Source: Pseudopithomyces maydicus
Lineage: Eukaryota; Ascomycota; Dothideomycetes; Pleosporales; Didymosphaeriaceae
Assembly (NCBI GenBank): GCA_026873275.1
Contig: JANTUC010000003.1
Location: 1,302,001 to 1,366,000, forward strand
DNA length: 64,000 nt
Reading direction: 5' to 3'
Below the pieces are notes generated by a model. That model saw only the letters and a list, made by a program, of their open reading frames with translations, did not search any database and was not told where the DNA came from. The position numbers and the translations under genes are program-made. Below are positions 12,392-24,922 of this stretch, piece after piece (position 1 is the stretch's first letter; each line of letters opens with the position of its first letter).

Positions 12392-13592
12392 AGGGCGGGT
12401 TCTATCGTTGAAGCTTTTGTGGCGACCGTGACGGTGGAATTGGGATCTTAAAGCGTCTGCAAGGGAGCGCCAAGCGCAGAGAATTAGCCAAGATGTCGCG
12501 GCGACGAGACTACGTCCTAGGTTGTGGCTGCGCCGGGCAGTGGGTTTGGTGGGCGGACGAGCACCGTGGTTGGGAGGTGGTGTTGAGGCGAGTACCAAGA
12601 CAATGACAAAGACGCCCACGGTTCCCAGCAGTGCTCGCAGCCCTGGAGTGGTCAGGGTCAGGTGGCTACTCACTCATTGCTCCGAGAGGGTGGGAAGGTA
12701 GGGGAGTCAGAATCTGCTCGCGGGACAAGTGTCGCTACGGGTAGGTCCCCGGTAAGAAGTGCGGGTGCAGCAATTGGCCAGGGGGCTCGACGCTTGGGTA
12801 GGGAGCGGGCTATCGAGGACTGAGTGTCTAACAAGACGGCAGGTGATGAGGCAGAGATGGAGAGCGGGGAAAGTAAGGCCGGTAGAGCTGTCTGTCCAGG
12901 CGTCGCAGTGCCAGTGTGCAATGACGCCGTGCGTTTGGTGCAGCAGCCAGCTCCCAGCCATCTCGCCAATTGCGCTGCGGGCACTGCCCCTTTGCCAAGG
13001 GCTGGCGATCTGGCGCGCTTTGACACGCTACTACCGGTCGATCGTGCAGCCCGGCGTCGCGATGCGTGCGGTGCGGCGGGGCGGGTGCGGTGCGACGGCC
13101 GTTGCGAGCGCACGCCGAGATGCGCGACGGGCGCTGCACCGAGGGCGCTGCCTTTGGGCCCTTGCAAAAGCACCCGCGGTAAGGGTAGTCTACGGGTGCC
13201 TGGGAGTCGGACTGGGGGGGCGCTGCGCGGTGGCTGCCCAGCGCCTGCGCAGCGATTCTCTGCACGGCGGGCGCTGACGTCAAGCCAGGCCCAAGCTCCC
13301 CAGGCTTGCTCGGGTGCAGGTGGGAACGCGGAACGCCAAGGTGTGAATGGGTGATTGGTGATTGCGCTACATGGATGGATCATGGATATGGATGCTCTAT
13401 GTACAGAACAAAAGGGTATATGTAAAGGCAAGAACACAGCCAAATCACAAAAGTCGGCGCCTGCCAGAAACTCCCGCCGCCTTCCGCCCGCAGTAGATAA
13501 TCAAAACTCCGTGTCGCGCCATGCATCCCGCAGCATTTGTCTATCCGTGTCGCTATGCTTTGCTTCGTAATCTTCGCTATCCGCCCCTGGCC
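12392..13592. other. GC-rich intergenic, VCX1 upstream region
   Basis: About 1.2 kb separates VCX1 from the next minus-strand gene. The 12.9-13.3 kb part is strongly GC-rich with GCG/CGC-rich words and gives long but unconvincing open frames on both strands. No gene is recognised. Confidence 0.45.
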
Positions 13593-15393
13593 TCAGTACT
13601 CGGCCTCCTCTTCGTCGTTGCGGCCCGTCGTGATGGACATGGCCGGCCGGCTGGACCCGGCGAACAGCTGCTTCGTGAACTTGTGCTTCTGCGAGTCGCG
13701 GATCCCCTGCAGGAAGTCGTGCGTTGCTACCACGTCCTCGAGCTGCTTGTCGATGCTGTACGAGTCCGACTGCGCGCCCTTGATCACAGGTGAGATTAGG
13801 CTCTTGCGCGCCACCACCAGCTGGTCTTGCACCGCCCGGATGATCTGGATGTTGTTCTTGAGCTCCGACTTGTTCGCCAGCGCACTCGAGCGCAGCGTCT
13901 TCAGCAGCTTGAGGTTCTTTTCGTACTTCTTGAGCCTGAGCTTGTTGGTGATGGTCGTGCGCCACATGGATGCCAGGAACTCATCCTTTTGAGCTGCCAG
14001 CGTGTCTTCCTCCTTGGCCACAGTTCGGTGAAGGTTGTGGAATTGCAAATCGACGTTGTCAAACAGCTGGAAGAGACTGTCGGCACGGTTGAGCTCGTTC
14101 TGTAGATTCTCTTCCAACGTCGAGAGGACGAAATCGAACGATCGCTGCAGAGCTGCTTTTGCCCTTTGCTGTGTCGTCGTGCCCATCAGCTCGCTGACCA
14201 CCGTTCCCATTGCCGTGGGGTGGTCCGCCGATCCTAAAAGCCCCACCCTGTTCAATCCGCCATGCACGTTGCCAATGATGGTGTCTACCACGCCCACCTG
14301 GGAACCCTGAATCCCTTCGAGCTGGCGTGTGGCCCAGCCAATGGCGCTGATGGTGCTTGATGCTGTCAGAAGAGCCTTTTTTGCCAGTTCAGCAGCAATA
14401 CTCACCCGTCCATGTCACCGTCGACGTGAACAAAAAAGGTCTGTATTTGTTGCGAGAGCATCTTCAGATTCTCGCTCAAGTCATCCAGCTGGCCAACAAT
14501 GACCTTGGAACCGGACATGTTGCTTGCCCGGATGCTCTCGCCAAGGTCCTCTACCGCGATGGACGCGTCGCTAAGCTCACGAGACCGGGGAATCACATTC
14601 TCCGAAGCATACAGCAGTGGTTCGAATCGCCTTACCACACTCACTAGATGGGCGACGTTCGGCCCTCCGTGTTCTGCCTCGGTGCCCCATGGGTGCATGA
14701 GCAACCACGCGAAGATGAGAACAATCAAACAGCTGACAAGCCTTGCCTTGGACATGTGCCGAGCGACGGTGGAGAGACGCTCTTCCAGCGGCCCCATGTT
14801 GACAAGACTCTCGGACTTGAAGACGACTCGAATGACTGGGCGGGGTAAGCAAGTGGGCAGGAGACGGCACGGAGGACAGGAGACGTACAACCGTCGCGCT
14901 TGAGCGGGCCTTCATCCTCCTCCGGGCTCTGCTGGGCGCCTGTGACTGTTTCGGGCTCCACGGATGGGCTCTGGAGCCTTGAGGCGATGGTATCGGGGGT
15001 CAAGTGTCGTGGGTCCACAGGCTCCGGACTGGTGCGCGGGGTCATCTTGCGCGGGGATTCTGGGAGCGGTATGCGGGACGGAGTGACCTCGCGATCAAGG
15101 CTCTGCTCGTAGGGACTGGCGGTACGTGACTTTGATGGGCTTGATTCTTGCAGATACGACTTGCGGTACCATTTGTTGTTGTGATTCTGCCAGGCGGGCG
15201 GTGCCCAGGGTCCTTCCGACTCTGCTTCCGACTCTTCGGCGTCTGGTGGGGGTGCGCTCCAGCGGGACGAGTGCATGTTGGAATGGGCGCTATATGCCGA
15301 TTGATGCATGCTGCGCTCCGGGTCAAAGTCCCTTAGCGATGCGCTCAGCGACATGTCTGAGTAGATAGAGTCGCGATCCATGAACTGCTTCAT
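13593..15393 (-). CDS. Unknown protein, one membrane helix plus coiled coils
   Basis: I do not recognise the family. Three exons fit: 15393-14889, 14835-14406 and 14346-13593. The introns are 53 and 59 nt, with donors GTACGT and GTGAGT, and both junctions hold frame, giving 562 residues. The first about 165 residues are Ser/Pro-rich and look disordered (SRIPLPESPRKMTPRTSPEP). A single hydrophobic segment, ARLVSCLIVLIFAWLLM, lies near residue 205. The C-terminal 350 residues are helical with Lys/Leu heptad-like stretches (RLKKYEKNLKLLKTLRSS). The protein ends with an acidic tail, NDEEEAEY. The layout suggests a tail-exposed tethering or nuclear-envelope/ER membrane protein, but that is inference only. 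The ATG at 15393 is the first in frame; an upstream exon is possible. Confidence 0.8.
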
Positions 15394-15907
15394 TCGGCTG
15401 ATGGCTGGACGCAAGGTACGGGCGCAAAGTTGAGGGCAGGTGCAGTGGAAGGTGGGCGTGGGGTGGTCGGCAGCGGTGTTCCGGTGTTGTTCAGGACGCA
15501 GCAGTATAATAGAGCACGCGCAAGGAGGATGGCGGGCACATGGAATGGTCTCGTGATGCGCTAGGGGTACAAACAGTCACTGTCGGCCGGGAAGGTGAAG
15601 AGGGAGCTGGAGAGAGAGGGAGCGTGTCCACAGGATGGTCGCAGCATCCGGCCTCTCGTGGACGCACGGGCTTCTATATCGCGGGGAGAGAGCAGAGCGC
15701 CAGCGAACCCGCAGGCCCAGGGGGCGAACAGTGAAACGCAAAAGGCGATGGCTGGGCGAGTGGTTGGTCGTCGTGGAACGCGCATCCCTGCTGCTGCCTT
15801 AGCCCGATGGGCCGAAGCGCGGGGGTGCGCGCTGGCGATCGCACCCATGAGTGTCCCCACTGCCGCCAGCAGCGAGTGAGCACTGACAGACGGCGACGGA
15901 TGGATAG

Positions 15908-15965
15908 ACTACCTAGCTACGTTACGGTACCTACCTAGCTACGTTACGGTACCTACCTAGGTAGT
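15908..15965. repeat. 22-nt tandem repeat, CTAG-rich
   Basis: The unit cctacctagctacgttacggta occurs twice in tandem, followed by a partial third copy that ends in the palindromic ctacctaggtag. Each unit contains a CTAG core and an imperfect inverted symmetry. Confidence 0.85.
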
Positions 15966-16087
15966 CGCCTTCTGCTCCTCTCACCGACCGACCATGGTAC
16001 TTACACTACACTTGTCGGGCTAGTGCAGGTACCCAATGCTTCCAGGCTTCTTGTACTTATGCGCGGGAGATCAGCGCCCTAGGACTG

Positions 16088-16330
16088 TCACTTTTACTTT
16101 CACTTTCACTCTTACTCTTACTCTTACTCTTACTTTTATTCCAACTTTTATTTTTATTCTTACTCTCACTTTAGTTCTTATTCTTACTTTTATCTTTACT
16201 TTCACCCTCACTTTCACCCTCACTTTCACCCTCACTCTTACTGTTATGTGTATATCTACATCTATATTTATTTACATCTTTATATTCACATCTACCACGA
16301 CCTTCACCTTTGTTTTTACAATTACATTTC
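16088..16330. repeat. Period-6 pyrimidine-rich tandem tract
   Basis: About 240 bases in which the plus strand is almost only T, C and A, with an A recurring roughly every six bases (ACTTTT, ACTTTC, ACTCTT variants). The plus-strand open frame across it simply encodes alternating Thr with Phe/Leu and is a repeat artefact. Confidence 0.85.
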
Positions 16331-17371
16331 TATATTAATATTAATCGTTACACCTTCACACCTTCTATTATCACCCTTGTGCTGCCAGCGTGGTTAAACT
16401 TCTTCGGCCCGTAACCTTACCCCACGGCGCTCACAGTCATTGGTCAGCTCGGCAGTCGCGCTCCCGTACTGAATCATGCTCTTGACAATCAGTTCGTCAT
16501 GGGCATCACCAGAGGATTCTCTCTCTATTGCACACAGAGCATGGCTGATGTGAACTACGTGGAAGATCCAAAAACAAGCATGTGCGTATATAAAACAAAG
16601 GCCATAGTCAAAGTGAGCATCCATGCCGCTCTAGCTATTCCCTATCACATGATCGTATTGTGGTTCTTGGAAGGTAATTTGTTTGTACACCGGTAATTGG
16701 ATTGCCTACGTATCTAGGCAGTTGGGTTGAGGGCCCTATCCTCTTGATTCTGGTCAACGGACATCTAGAATTTCCAGCATCTCCAGCATATTATGTATTA
16801 CGTATCAAGATTGCTGTATTTTCGCAAATTTCACCTAGTATAGTTGTCATCTAGGCAATTGGCCCTACCTGATAATGTTTATGACTTTCCTTGTTCCTCG
16901 GGGGGATACACATGGGTTGTGACAGACATGGAACGCTTCGAACAAACTATGTATATTTCAACAAACGCCCAAGAGATTTGAAAAGTGCCGTCGGTATACG
17001 TTAAAACATTGCTGGATATAGACTAAGGTGTCTCTTGCACATAATTCTAAAAGCACTTTATTGTTAGATTAAAACCTACGTTGGGTACTCCCCGGCTGGG
17101 CGGCATGGCCTTCAACGTTATGTTCGCTGACCAGGTCATCTATGACGCAGATACCACCCTCCGCAAATCGCAGCTGCTAAAAGTATCTCTGTGGAATCGT
17201 TTTTCCTGCTACGTCATGCATAAGCTGGTACGAATGAAAATGGGTCTCTGTCGCCGATAGCGCTGTGTGGTACCACGTGATAGATGACGCTAACCATATC
17301 GATCAAACATCTCCGCATCATTTTCGAACTGCTACGCGCGACCCCTTCGATCATTCCCACACCACGCCAAA

Positions 17372-18464
17372 ATGCCTCCACGACTAAACGTACTTAACTT
17401 CGCGCGCTCGATACCGTACAGACCGAAAGCGCCGGTACAATGGCTCCCACGTGCCTCCACACGATTTGCACCATCGCAACTACGCTCTTATTCTGATGCG
17501 AAGGACTCTACAGAGACACCTGCAGCGGACCGCTCCAAACGAATCGATTCGCAACCGCTTCCTCATGTTTCTGAAGAAGCAGCACAAATGGCAGAGATTA
17601 CTGGTGGAGAGGGCCCAGATCTCAGCCAAGGCACGCCCGTGAAAGATGTTGTGAAGGGGGACAAGAAGGCGGAGGAGAAGCTGCCCAAGGTCATGAAAGA
17701 TCAACTCAAGTCCAAGATGAGTGCAGTACCTAAAGGCGCGCGCTCTTATTCGACAATTACAGCCCCAACCGGCGGGGACAGCGCCTTTGATATGGGTCTC
17801 GTGAGCTTTACATCGCCGCCGGCTGCAGCCACGCCTGCGGTACCCGGACTGAAGTATGAGATGCCGGTCTTGCCACTGCCAAAAGACGGACACGTTAAGC
17901 ACAGGTATGACCCGGTAGTCGACCAGGTCACGAACCTCTTGATGCGTCACGGCAAGAAAAGTATTGCTCAAAGGGTACGTCATTGAAAGTCGGTGATTAA
18001 CTTGCCAACCCTAACAAGTAGAACAGAACATGGCGCTCGTTCTTCAGCAGCTTCGTACTGCTCCTGTTCCTTCCATCAACCCACAGCGACCACTCCTCCC
18101 AGGCGCGCCGCCGCCATCCCATCTGCCTCTGAACCCTGTTCTCTACCTCACTCTCGCCATCGACTCGGTAGCGCCGCTGCTGAGAATTCGAAACCAGAAA
18201 GGCGCTGCAGGTGGTGGTGTGGCGTTGCCTATCCCTGTTCCGCTAGGCCAGAGGCAGCGACGGAGGATAGCGATTCAGTGGATACTCGCAGCGGCTTCCA
18301 AGAGACGGACGAACGTGAGCGGAAAAACTGCGTACGCTCAAAGAGTCGCGTCGGAGCTGATTGCCGTGGTCGAGGGCCGAAGCGGTGTATGGGATAGGAG
18401 GAACGCTGTGCACAAGCTAGGCATCTCCTCCCGTGCCAACATCGTGCTGCCGCGAAAGAGATAG
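17372..18464 (+). CDS. RSM7: Mitochondrial small-subunit ribosomal protein uS7m
   Basis: This is a mitoribosomal 37S protein that binds the 3' major domain of the small rRNA (bacterial S7 family). Exon 1 (17372-17974) and exon 2 (18027-18464) flank a 52-nt intron with a GTACGT donor and an ACAG acceptor, phase 0; the product is 346 residues. The N-terminus is basic and hydroxylated, a likely mitochondrial presequence. The S7 core begins at KHRYDPVVDQVTNLLMRHGKKSIAQR and continues with NMALVLQQLRTAP. The signature PLLRIRNQKGAAGGGVALPI is followed by the RNA-binding tail RRRIAIQWILAAASKRR. The 130 residues between presequence and core are a fungal extension rich in Lys, Pro and Ala. Identification is firm. 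Confidence 0.94.
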
Positions 18465-19551
18465 ATGTAGTGTAGCGAAGGGAAGCAACCAGGGGTGACT
18501 ACTGGTCCTGGCTGGGGTTCTGACTTCTTCAAATGTATTATGTATTCTGGAAGAACTCGACCAGCGGACTAAGCGACTTGTAAAAGCGATCTGTAAAAGC
18601 GATCTGTAAACATAGATGAATAAACACTGTAGACTGCAGTCACGCTGCGTAGTGGATTCATTTGTCGCTGGACGACCCGCTCCGAATGCTTCCGGCCACA
18701 GCCGAGTTGCAGGCCAGAGTAGGTAGACTGCCGGCATTGCAGCCCCCGAGGCTCGCCCAGGTGCCCAGGTGCCCAGGTGATGCAATCATCATGTGATGGC
18801 GGCTTGGCCCCGGGGGCCCTGGGGGCAGCATCAATCGGTCATGGTTTCCGCCCTCGAAGCCTCCTTTCTGCGTGCGAACTTGCTCCCTCCCGTTGCCCTG
18901 CAGACGGGTCCGTCCCTCTCTCACTCCAAACCGGCATCCCACCGCTGCAGGCTGCAAGGACCAGGCGAGGCGAAGAAGAGCGCCGTCGCCAAGCGCTGCA
19001 ACACGGCCAAGAGGTATCCTCACTAAACCCCTCAACTCGCCGGTCTGCCCGCTAGCACTCGACCCATTGTGCCCTCCGCGCTTACTGCTCCAGACCCTGC
19101 GCATCATCGCCTGTGCTCAAGTCCACACAAGCTTCCTTATGTCGTCCGCGTCCACAACCGCCTTGAAGAACAACTTGTTCTCCGACAGCGGCTAACGACA
19201 CTCCAGACCCCCGTCAGCCTTCGTTTGTACCTCTGCCGTATTTTTCAGCCCGCTGCCGTCCTAGCCTTTGCCCATCACGCGACAAGCCCGCGGCATCTAC
19301 TTGTCGGTTGACTTTTACTCGAGCGTTTGCAGATGATGCTGCTATAAGCCACCCCCGCTAGTTGACAGCACCAAACGACACGCACACCACCCCTACCGTA
19401 AACGGCCCATAGCTGCCTACGTCCATTTTGAGTAATTGGTCGTCTGTTGCCCAGCGACGCCCGCTCTTTTATCCTCCCGCTTCATCCACATTCCAGGTCC
19501 GAAGCGTGGTCCCGCCTGCCTACACCCAGATAGTCCCCCCACCGAACCGCC
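18465..19551. other. Intergenic, uS7m to UspA-domain gene
   Basis: This holds the 3' flank of uS7m and the promoter/leader of the next gene. Three copies of gcccaggt sit in tandem at 18755-18778. The 19.05-19.55 kb part is C/T-rich, as fungal promoters and leaders often are. No gene is recognised. Confidence 0.45.
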
Positions 19552-21607
19552 ATGTCTATGGAGGCTACGCTCGATGAGGAGCGGAAGGAGGTGCTGGCCC
19601 TGCTAGAGAATACCAGGGCCAATTCGGGACGCTCCGGGAGCCCTCATATAGGCGGACGCGCACAGAGCCCAGCCATGGGCATGTCGCCTGTCCGCAGCAT
19701 GCTCGACGTTGGAGGTAAGCACCGAGCGGATTGGTCGCATCTAGGAAAAGGGAAACGAAGCAGCAGCCGCGGTAGTAACCCCTCGTCCCCACCGCCCTCC
19801 GCCCGCAGTTTCGGGGGTTCTACAGTCAATCCCGAGTCGCAATATCAATTCTCAATGCTGCCCAGTATAGACGCGCACGCTCTACCCAAGCGTGTGTCGC
19901 AAGGCGGAAAGGCAAGCACGAGCCACAAGCCGCGGGCCATGTCATCTGTATATGGCGATCATTCTGGAAAGCTGAGCTCTAGTAAGGATCGGGACAGACA
20001 CGGCTCATTCAGCGGTTTCCAAACTAGGAAATCAGAGAGTCCTGGAAGGTCCCAGTCTCCCGGTGGTCGCTTGCTTCCTTCTCCCAACAAGTACGTGACC
20101 GAGTCTGGGAAAGTCGTTGATATGTCTACAGCATATCTCAAGCTTTCAGACGCCAATCTAAGTCAATCGGGTGGAAGTCTCGCAAATCTCCCACTCCGCA
20201 AGGGATCTGACCCTACCAAGGGAGAAAGTCTTGCCCCTGGTGGCGGCGTACGTCTGGCAACAGATGACTACGGTGATGATGAGGCGGCCGTCGAGTCCAG
20301 TGAAAACGACGATAGTGATGATTCGGATGGCGATGCATGGGGTCGAGGCAGACAACGCCGACGTAGCAATGGTAGCGAGAGCTCTGATCAAGGTAAAGCT
20401 GCAAGAAGTCTGCTAGCGGCTGCGGAAGAAGAGCGTGAGTACTGTCCATCGAAACAGTGTAATGATGCAGTGATACTAATCCAGGACAGGCAAAGGCGTC
20501 GCTTCTGTCTACGGATCTATGCTGGAGCCGGACGTAACCATCGTAGGCCCAGATGGCACTACATTAGCGGGCGAAAAGATGTCGAATAATAAAAAGGCCG
20601 GTGTACATCCACATACAAGCTTTGATCAGAGCGGGTCTGCTGTGTCAACACCCTATAACTCAGACACTGAGGCCGATCTATCTGAGCTCAAGTCGGCGCA
20701 ACTACTTTCCATGAGCATTTCGCCCATTCAATCGAGCCCGGAAGCCCATCGTTGTGTCCGTCAGATTGTCCGTGGCAATTATGCGAATTTCCTAGATGAC
20801 GCTGAGAAGGGTCTACGGCGGCAGCGCGTCTACTTGGTAGCAACGGATCTGAGTGAGGAGGCAGCCTACGCATTAGAATGGACGATTGGAACAGTGCTAC
20901 GGGACGGTGATACGCTACTTGCAGTTTATGCAGTGGACGAAGAGATCGGCGTGGGTGGAACAGAAGCTCCTGGTGGCCCTGCCACCGGCGTTATCACAGC
21001 GAAGCAGGAGAGTGACAGTCTGATGAAAACGCTCTCAAACCACCAAGGGCTTGGAGTAGAAGGACCCGGGCCTTCACCTTTGTCAAACAGTGTGTCAGCA
21101 TCGGAGGCGGATGTCAGTACTATGGGGAAGACAGAGAAGGATCGTTACCAAGCCGCTGTCGAGGTGTCCAATCGCTGCGTCAAGTTGTTACGCAAGACTC
21201 GCTTGCAGGTCCGGGTCGTTGTAGAAGTGTTCCATTGCAAGAGCCCCAAACACATGCTTACAGAAGTGGTAAGTAAATGAAACGAGCTTGACACTTGTGG
21301 CGTTTATTGACATACAATCGACAGATTGACTTTCTTGACCCCACGTTGGTGATCTTGGGGTCCAGAGGTCGCAATGCACTTAAGGGGTAAGTCTATTCCT
21401 TACGACATGCCTAGGAAGATTGCTAATGGCTACTTTAGTGTTTTGCTAGGCTCGTTCAGCAATTACCTAGTTACCAAATCTTCAGTACCAGTAATGGTGG
21501 CGAGGAAACGGCTCCGAAAACATAGTAAGTACAAACGCAAGAATTTGCGTTTGTCCAATGTTATTTCACCATCAAACGGGCGATTGGTCAACGCGAAGAT
21601 CGACTAG
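19552..21607 (+). CDS. UspA-domain protein with long disordered N-terminus
   Basis: This is a universal-stress-protein (UspA) fold protein of the long fungal type. Exons 19552-20434, 20490-21268, 21325-21386 and 21439-21607 join in frame to 630 residues; donors are GTGAGT, GTAAGT and GTAAGT. Residues 1 to about 400 are Ser/Pro/Gly-rich and probably disordered (SPGRSQSPGGRLLPS), with many SP and RXXS sites suited to phosphorylation. The Usp domain starts at QRVYLVATDLSEEAAYALEW and includes DTLLAVYAVDEE, IDFLDPTLVILGSRGRNALKG and LLGSFSNYLVTKSSVPVMVA. The GSRGRNALKG and GSFSNYLV pieces correspond to the nucleotide-binding motif G-2X-G-9X-G(S/T). A typical linker is inserted after the second strand (about 80 residues). 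The role is probably in stress signalling; the substrate is unknown. Confidence 0.91.
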
Positions 21608-22366
21608 GCACTGTATGAAGATTTGTCAAATGGTTTGATGATAGAATGGCCATGTGTGGTCAGGTTAGCAGAGGCTACCATGAGGTGCAAGGTTGGATGG
21701 CGAAACACAAACAGTTTACGATTACCTAGTTTGGTTTGGAACGCTGTTTTTTTGTGAATCATGTTCGCATACCAAGAATTTCTATTTTTTGTTTTACTTC
21801 CTATTCTCTTGCAGTATATGCTTCAGATCGTCAACCTTTTCGGCATATGTTTCCGAGGAGTCTGTTTTGGAGCACTTCTCAAGTCCAATGAATACTTCTA
21901 AACTCATGCAAAATGCAATGAAAACGAGGGATCATACGCCTATTTGATGCGATCTCACATGAAACTCTGTTTCCTTGATATCGGATCCCAGTAAATGATT
22001 ACGTTGTATTGATATGCGATTTCCGACGTCACCATAAGACACGACTTTCCACTCTAACCCTTGACATCGACGTAGGCCCAGTAACCCGGTTCATGTGCTC
22101 AGACTTCTCCCAGGCTGATGACCCTGGACGACTGCTCGACCCAGTGGCCCCGCTCGATACAGACATGGCACTTCCACGATAATGCGAGTATTCCGTGGAG
22201 AAGTACCATTCCGAAGTGTGGACTGATGGGCAGAAAGAAAGGGAATGGAAAAGTATTGAAAAGAAAGGTATTCTCCATGACACTAAGTTTGTATTGACAA
22301 TCAGTTGATTAGCGCTGAGTGGTAAACAAATTATCTATCATCGCTGCTTGTTCCCTATCCTTTTTT
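21608..22366. other. Intergenic, UspA-domain gene to HET gene
   Basis: AT-richer than its flanks, with a T-rich run near 21746-21796. It presumably holds the 3' UTR of the UspA-domain gene and the HET promoter. No gene is recognised. Confidence 0.45.
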
Positions 22367-24555
22367 ATGGCCATCTTGGCATACAAAACTCCTCCTTCTT
22401 CGAGAGCGGGTCATTGCGAATTTTTGGAAGTCGATGAGACCGGCCTGGATACTTCAGGACTGCATACGCACCTTGTCAGTCCAGCAACAAAAAACAAGTT
22501 GTTAAGTTTGCAGCATAGACAGCTTCAGCTTGGAGATGAAGATGCCGCCGCTGCTCTACTTGCGGATCTACAGCACCTCACTCCTTCGGTTGCGAAACAC
22601 TTTCGCTCAAGACTTGCATCTCAGAACGATGCTGTCTTCCGATTAATCAACGATGTGTATTTCGAAGGGGAGGAAGAATCATATATTGCCATAAGCTATG
22701 CCTGGCACAAGGTTGGCAGAGATGTCCCCAAAAGCTTACCTCCCCTGTAGGAAATCTACCTTTTGGTTGGATTCAAACAGTAGAACAGTTTCCTCTTCCC
22801 ACTACACAAGGAATATTCCAGGCCGTGCTAAACGAGCGAAAAGTCAACGAGGGCTTGTGGTTCGACCAAGTGTGCATCAATCAAGAAGACGAGGATGAGA
22901 AAGGGATGGCCATTAGCTGCATGGACGTTATATATCAAAATGCACGGGTGGTGATGGTAGCGTTGGATGATATTTCTGCCACCTGGGACGAGATGCACTT
23001 TCTTCGAGGGTACTATCAACAGTATGTTTCATCAAACCAGCCGCTCAGCCAACACCCTAACTACAGAATCGACCCACCGATCATGCAACAACATCCGGTG
23101 TTTCGGTCTTTTGCGGAACGGGTTCTCAGTTCTATATGGTTTGAGAGGGCTTGGTGTGTACATGAAATGCGTATGGGGCGGAACCTCGTGTTTCTGGTGC
23201 CTTGCGACATTGACTACGAAGAAGAAACCATACGCACGATTGTCCGTTTCACCGATTCATTCTTTTTCCACATGCTTGTCCTAGCTCATGAAGTTGTTTC
23301 TTCCTCAGCGTCACGAAGACAAATTCGGACCCTACTGGATCATTTCGCAGATCACCATGAACACGAGATAACGTCTGCACAAGATTTGGATTCGCAATCA
23401 GCACCAGCGAAAAGGGAGCCCTTCATCCCAACGATCGCAGAGATTTTTAGCCTGAAAGCAGGAGGAGACCCACGCCTTCCAACACACCTTCAAATCCTCT
23501 CCGCAAACCGCGACAAGACTTCGATCGCCCTCAACCTCTGCGCCACACCTGTCGTCCTCACCCCACCTTCTCCCTTACAACGGCCCTCCATCGAAGACGA
23601 ATGCCTCCGATCACTTCTCCTCCTCTCTCTCGCGTTGCGAGATCCCCTCGCCCTTTGTACAACTGGGCATTCTCTTCGCCTTCACGACAACTCTCCTTCC
23701 TGGCTCTGTGCACCCTCTCTCGCCGACGCCTTTTCCCATACAGCGCCTCCGGCATTCCCAAAAACAGGCTCTACTCTCCATCAATCATCAGACGGCCTCG
23801 CAGACTCCCTCCACCTCTCTCTCATCTTCATCTCCCTCCCTCACCGTACACAACCCCCTAAAACCTTCCCAGCGAACCTCGACCGCGCCCATTCCTTTGT
23901 CACCCTATCAATTCGCCACCACATCAAGGGCCATCCCCTCTTCACCCTCTCACGAGCAATGCACCCTCGTGGACCCGCCATCCTAATTGCATTCGTTCAA
24001 ACCCTCGCCTGCGTCCTTGAGTGCGGTGCTTCCTGGCTACTCGACGTCCTTTCTCGGTCACACATCGGCTCCGAATCAGAGACCATGCTCTCCCCCTTCG
24101 CTGCCGCCACAGCGTGCGCCCGCCTCGCATCCGGCCTTCTGTCTCACAATGATACAGACGGTTGCGGCGCCCTGCTTGCTGCCGTTGGGACTCTCATCGC
24201 GACGGGCATCCCTTGGGCCTCGGGCGCGACCGAGGTCTCGCATGGGCCGCTTATCGTATCTACGCCCAATTCGTCCTCCATGGGCGGCAAAGCGCTCTTT
24301 TTCGCGCCGTTTGCCCAGTCTCGCTCGATGCAGGTCGCGGTGCCAGATGTGATCAAGGGGGCAGCGTACTCGGGACTGGCTCGTGGATGGGTGCTTACGA
24401 GTAAAGCTGAGCATATCGGGGCCGTACGTGATGAGGTGAGATGGGTGTTGAGAGGGAAAGGGGTCTTGTTCGGGGAGGCGGCGTTTAATAATGGGTTGGC
24501 CGAGGGGGAAGGGGAGGGGACAAAGACGCCGCACAGGGTATATGGACCTGGTTAA
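22367..24555 (+). CDS. HET-domain protein, frame broken once
   Basis: This gene carries a heterokaryon-incompatibility (HET, PF06985) domain, a fungal module of non-self recognition that can trigger cell death. The HET signatures are visible: SLQHRQLQL, then YIAISYAWH near residue 105-115, LWFDQVCINQEDEDEKG, and IYQNARVVMVALDD. W-x-R-A-W-C-V-H-E follows (WFERAWCVHEMRMG). The C-terminal half is long and Ser/Leu-rich with no domain I know. The HET core is split between two frames; the change lies at the CCCCAAAA tract 22726-22733, where one base appears to be missing. No intron fits. This could be a sequence error, as in its neighbours, or genuine inactivation, which is common for HET genes. 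The first in-frame ATG is at 22367; the intact length would be about 729 residues. Confidence 0.85.
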
Positions 24556-24922
24556 TAGGTAAAGATGAATTTTGGTATGCATACGACGGATAGATCAGGC
24601 TTGCGCAATTGTGTGGATAGTATCGTGGGGATGGAGTATATTGTTCCGTCTTTTCAGATAAAGTGAGCTTTATTTCGGCTGAGTACATGGGATATTACTG
24701 ATAGAACCTGGGGGCAACAACGCAAATGAGATACACACACCATTGTCACTACATGTTGATTCTGTGAGTGGTAAAAGTTGTGTGTGGTGAGCAGCGATAT
24801 ATTCCAGCCTGGCGATGGCGCTCACAAGCCAATCGAGTAAGGCAGATAAATGCTCAGACGGAAAAGCATCCGCCAAGAGTGTGTGATACATTTGTTTATT
24901 AGTCTCACGAAGCACTCCGCTC
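24556..24922. other. Spacer between convergent HET and SLY1 genes
   Basis: This is 3' flanking sequence of both genes. Nothing else is seen. Confidence 0.45.

Larger units (their letters stand above)
15394..17371. other. Long intergenic block with two repeat tracts
   Basis: Nearly 2 kb without a recognisable gene. It contains a 22-nt tandem repeat (15908-15965) and a period-6 pyrimidine-rich tract (about 16088-16330), listed separately. Short frames between 16.4 and 17.3 kb do not look coding. Confidence 0.5.

Noticed and set aside
14610..14640. Another GGTTCGAATC word
   Set aside because: It lies inside an exon of the coiled-coil gene with no tRNA context.
16036..16338. Open frame of alternating Thr/Phe/Leu
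   Set aside because: Translation of the period-6 repeat; not a protein.
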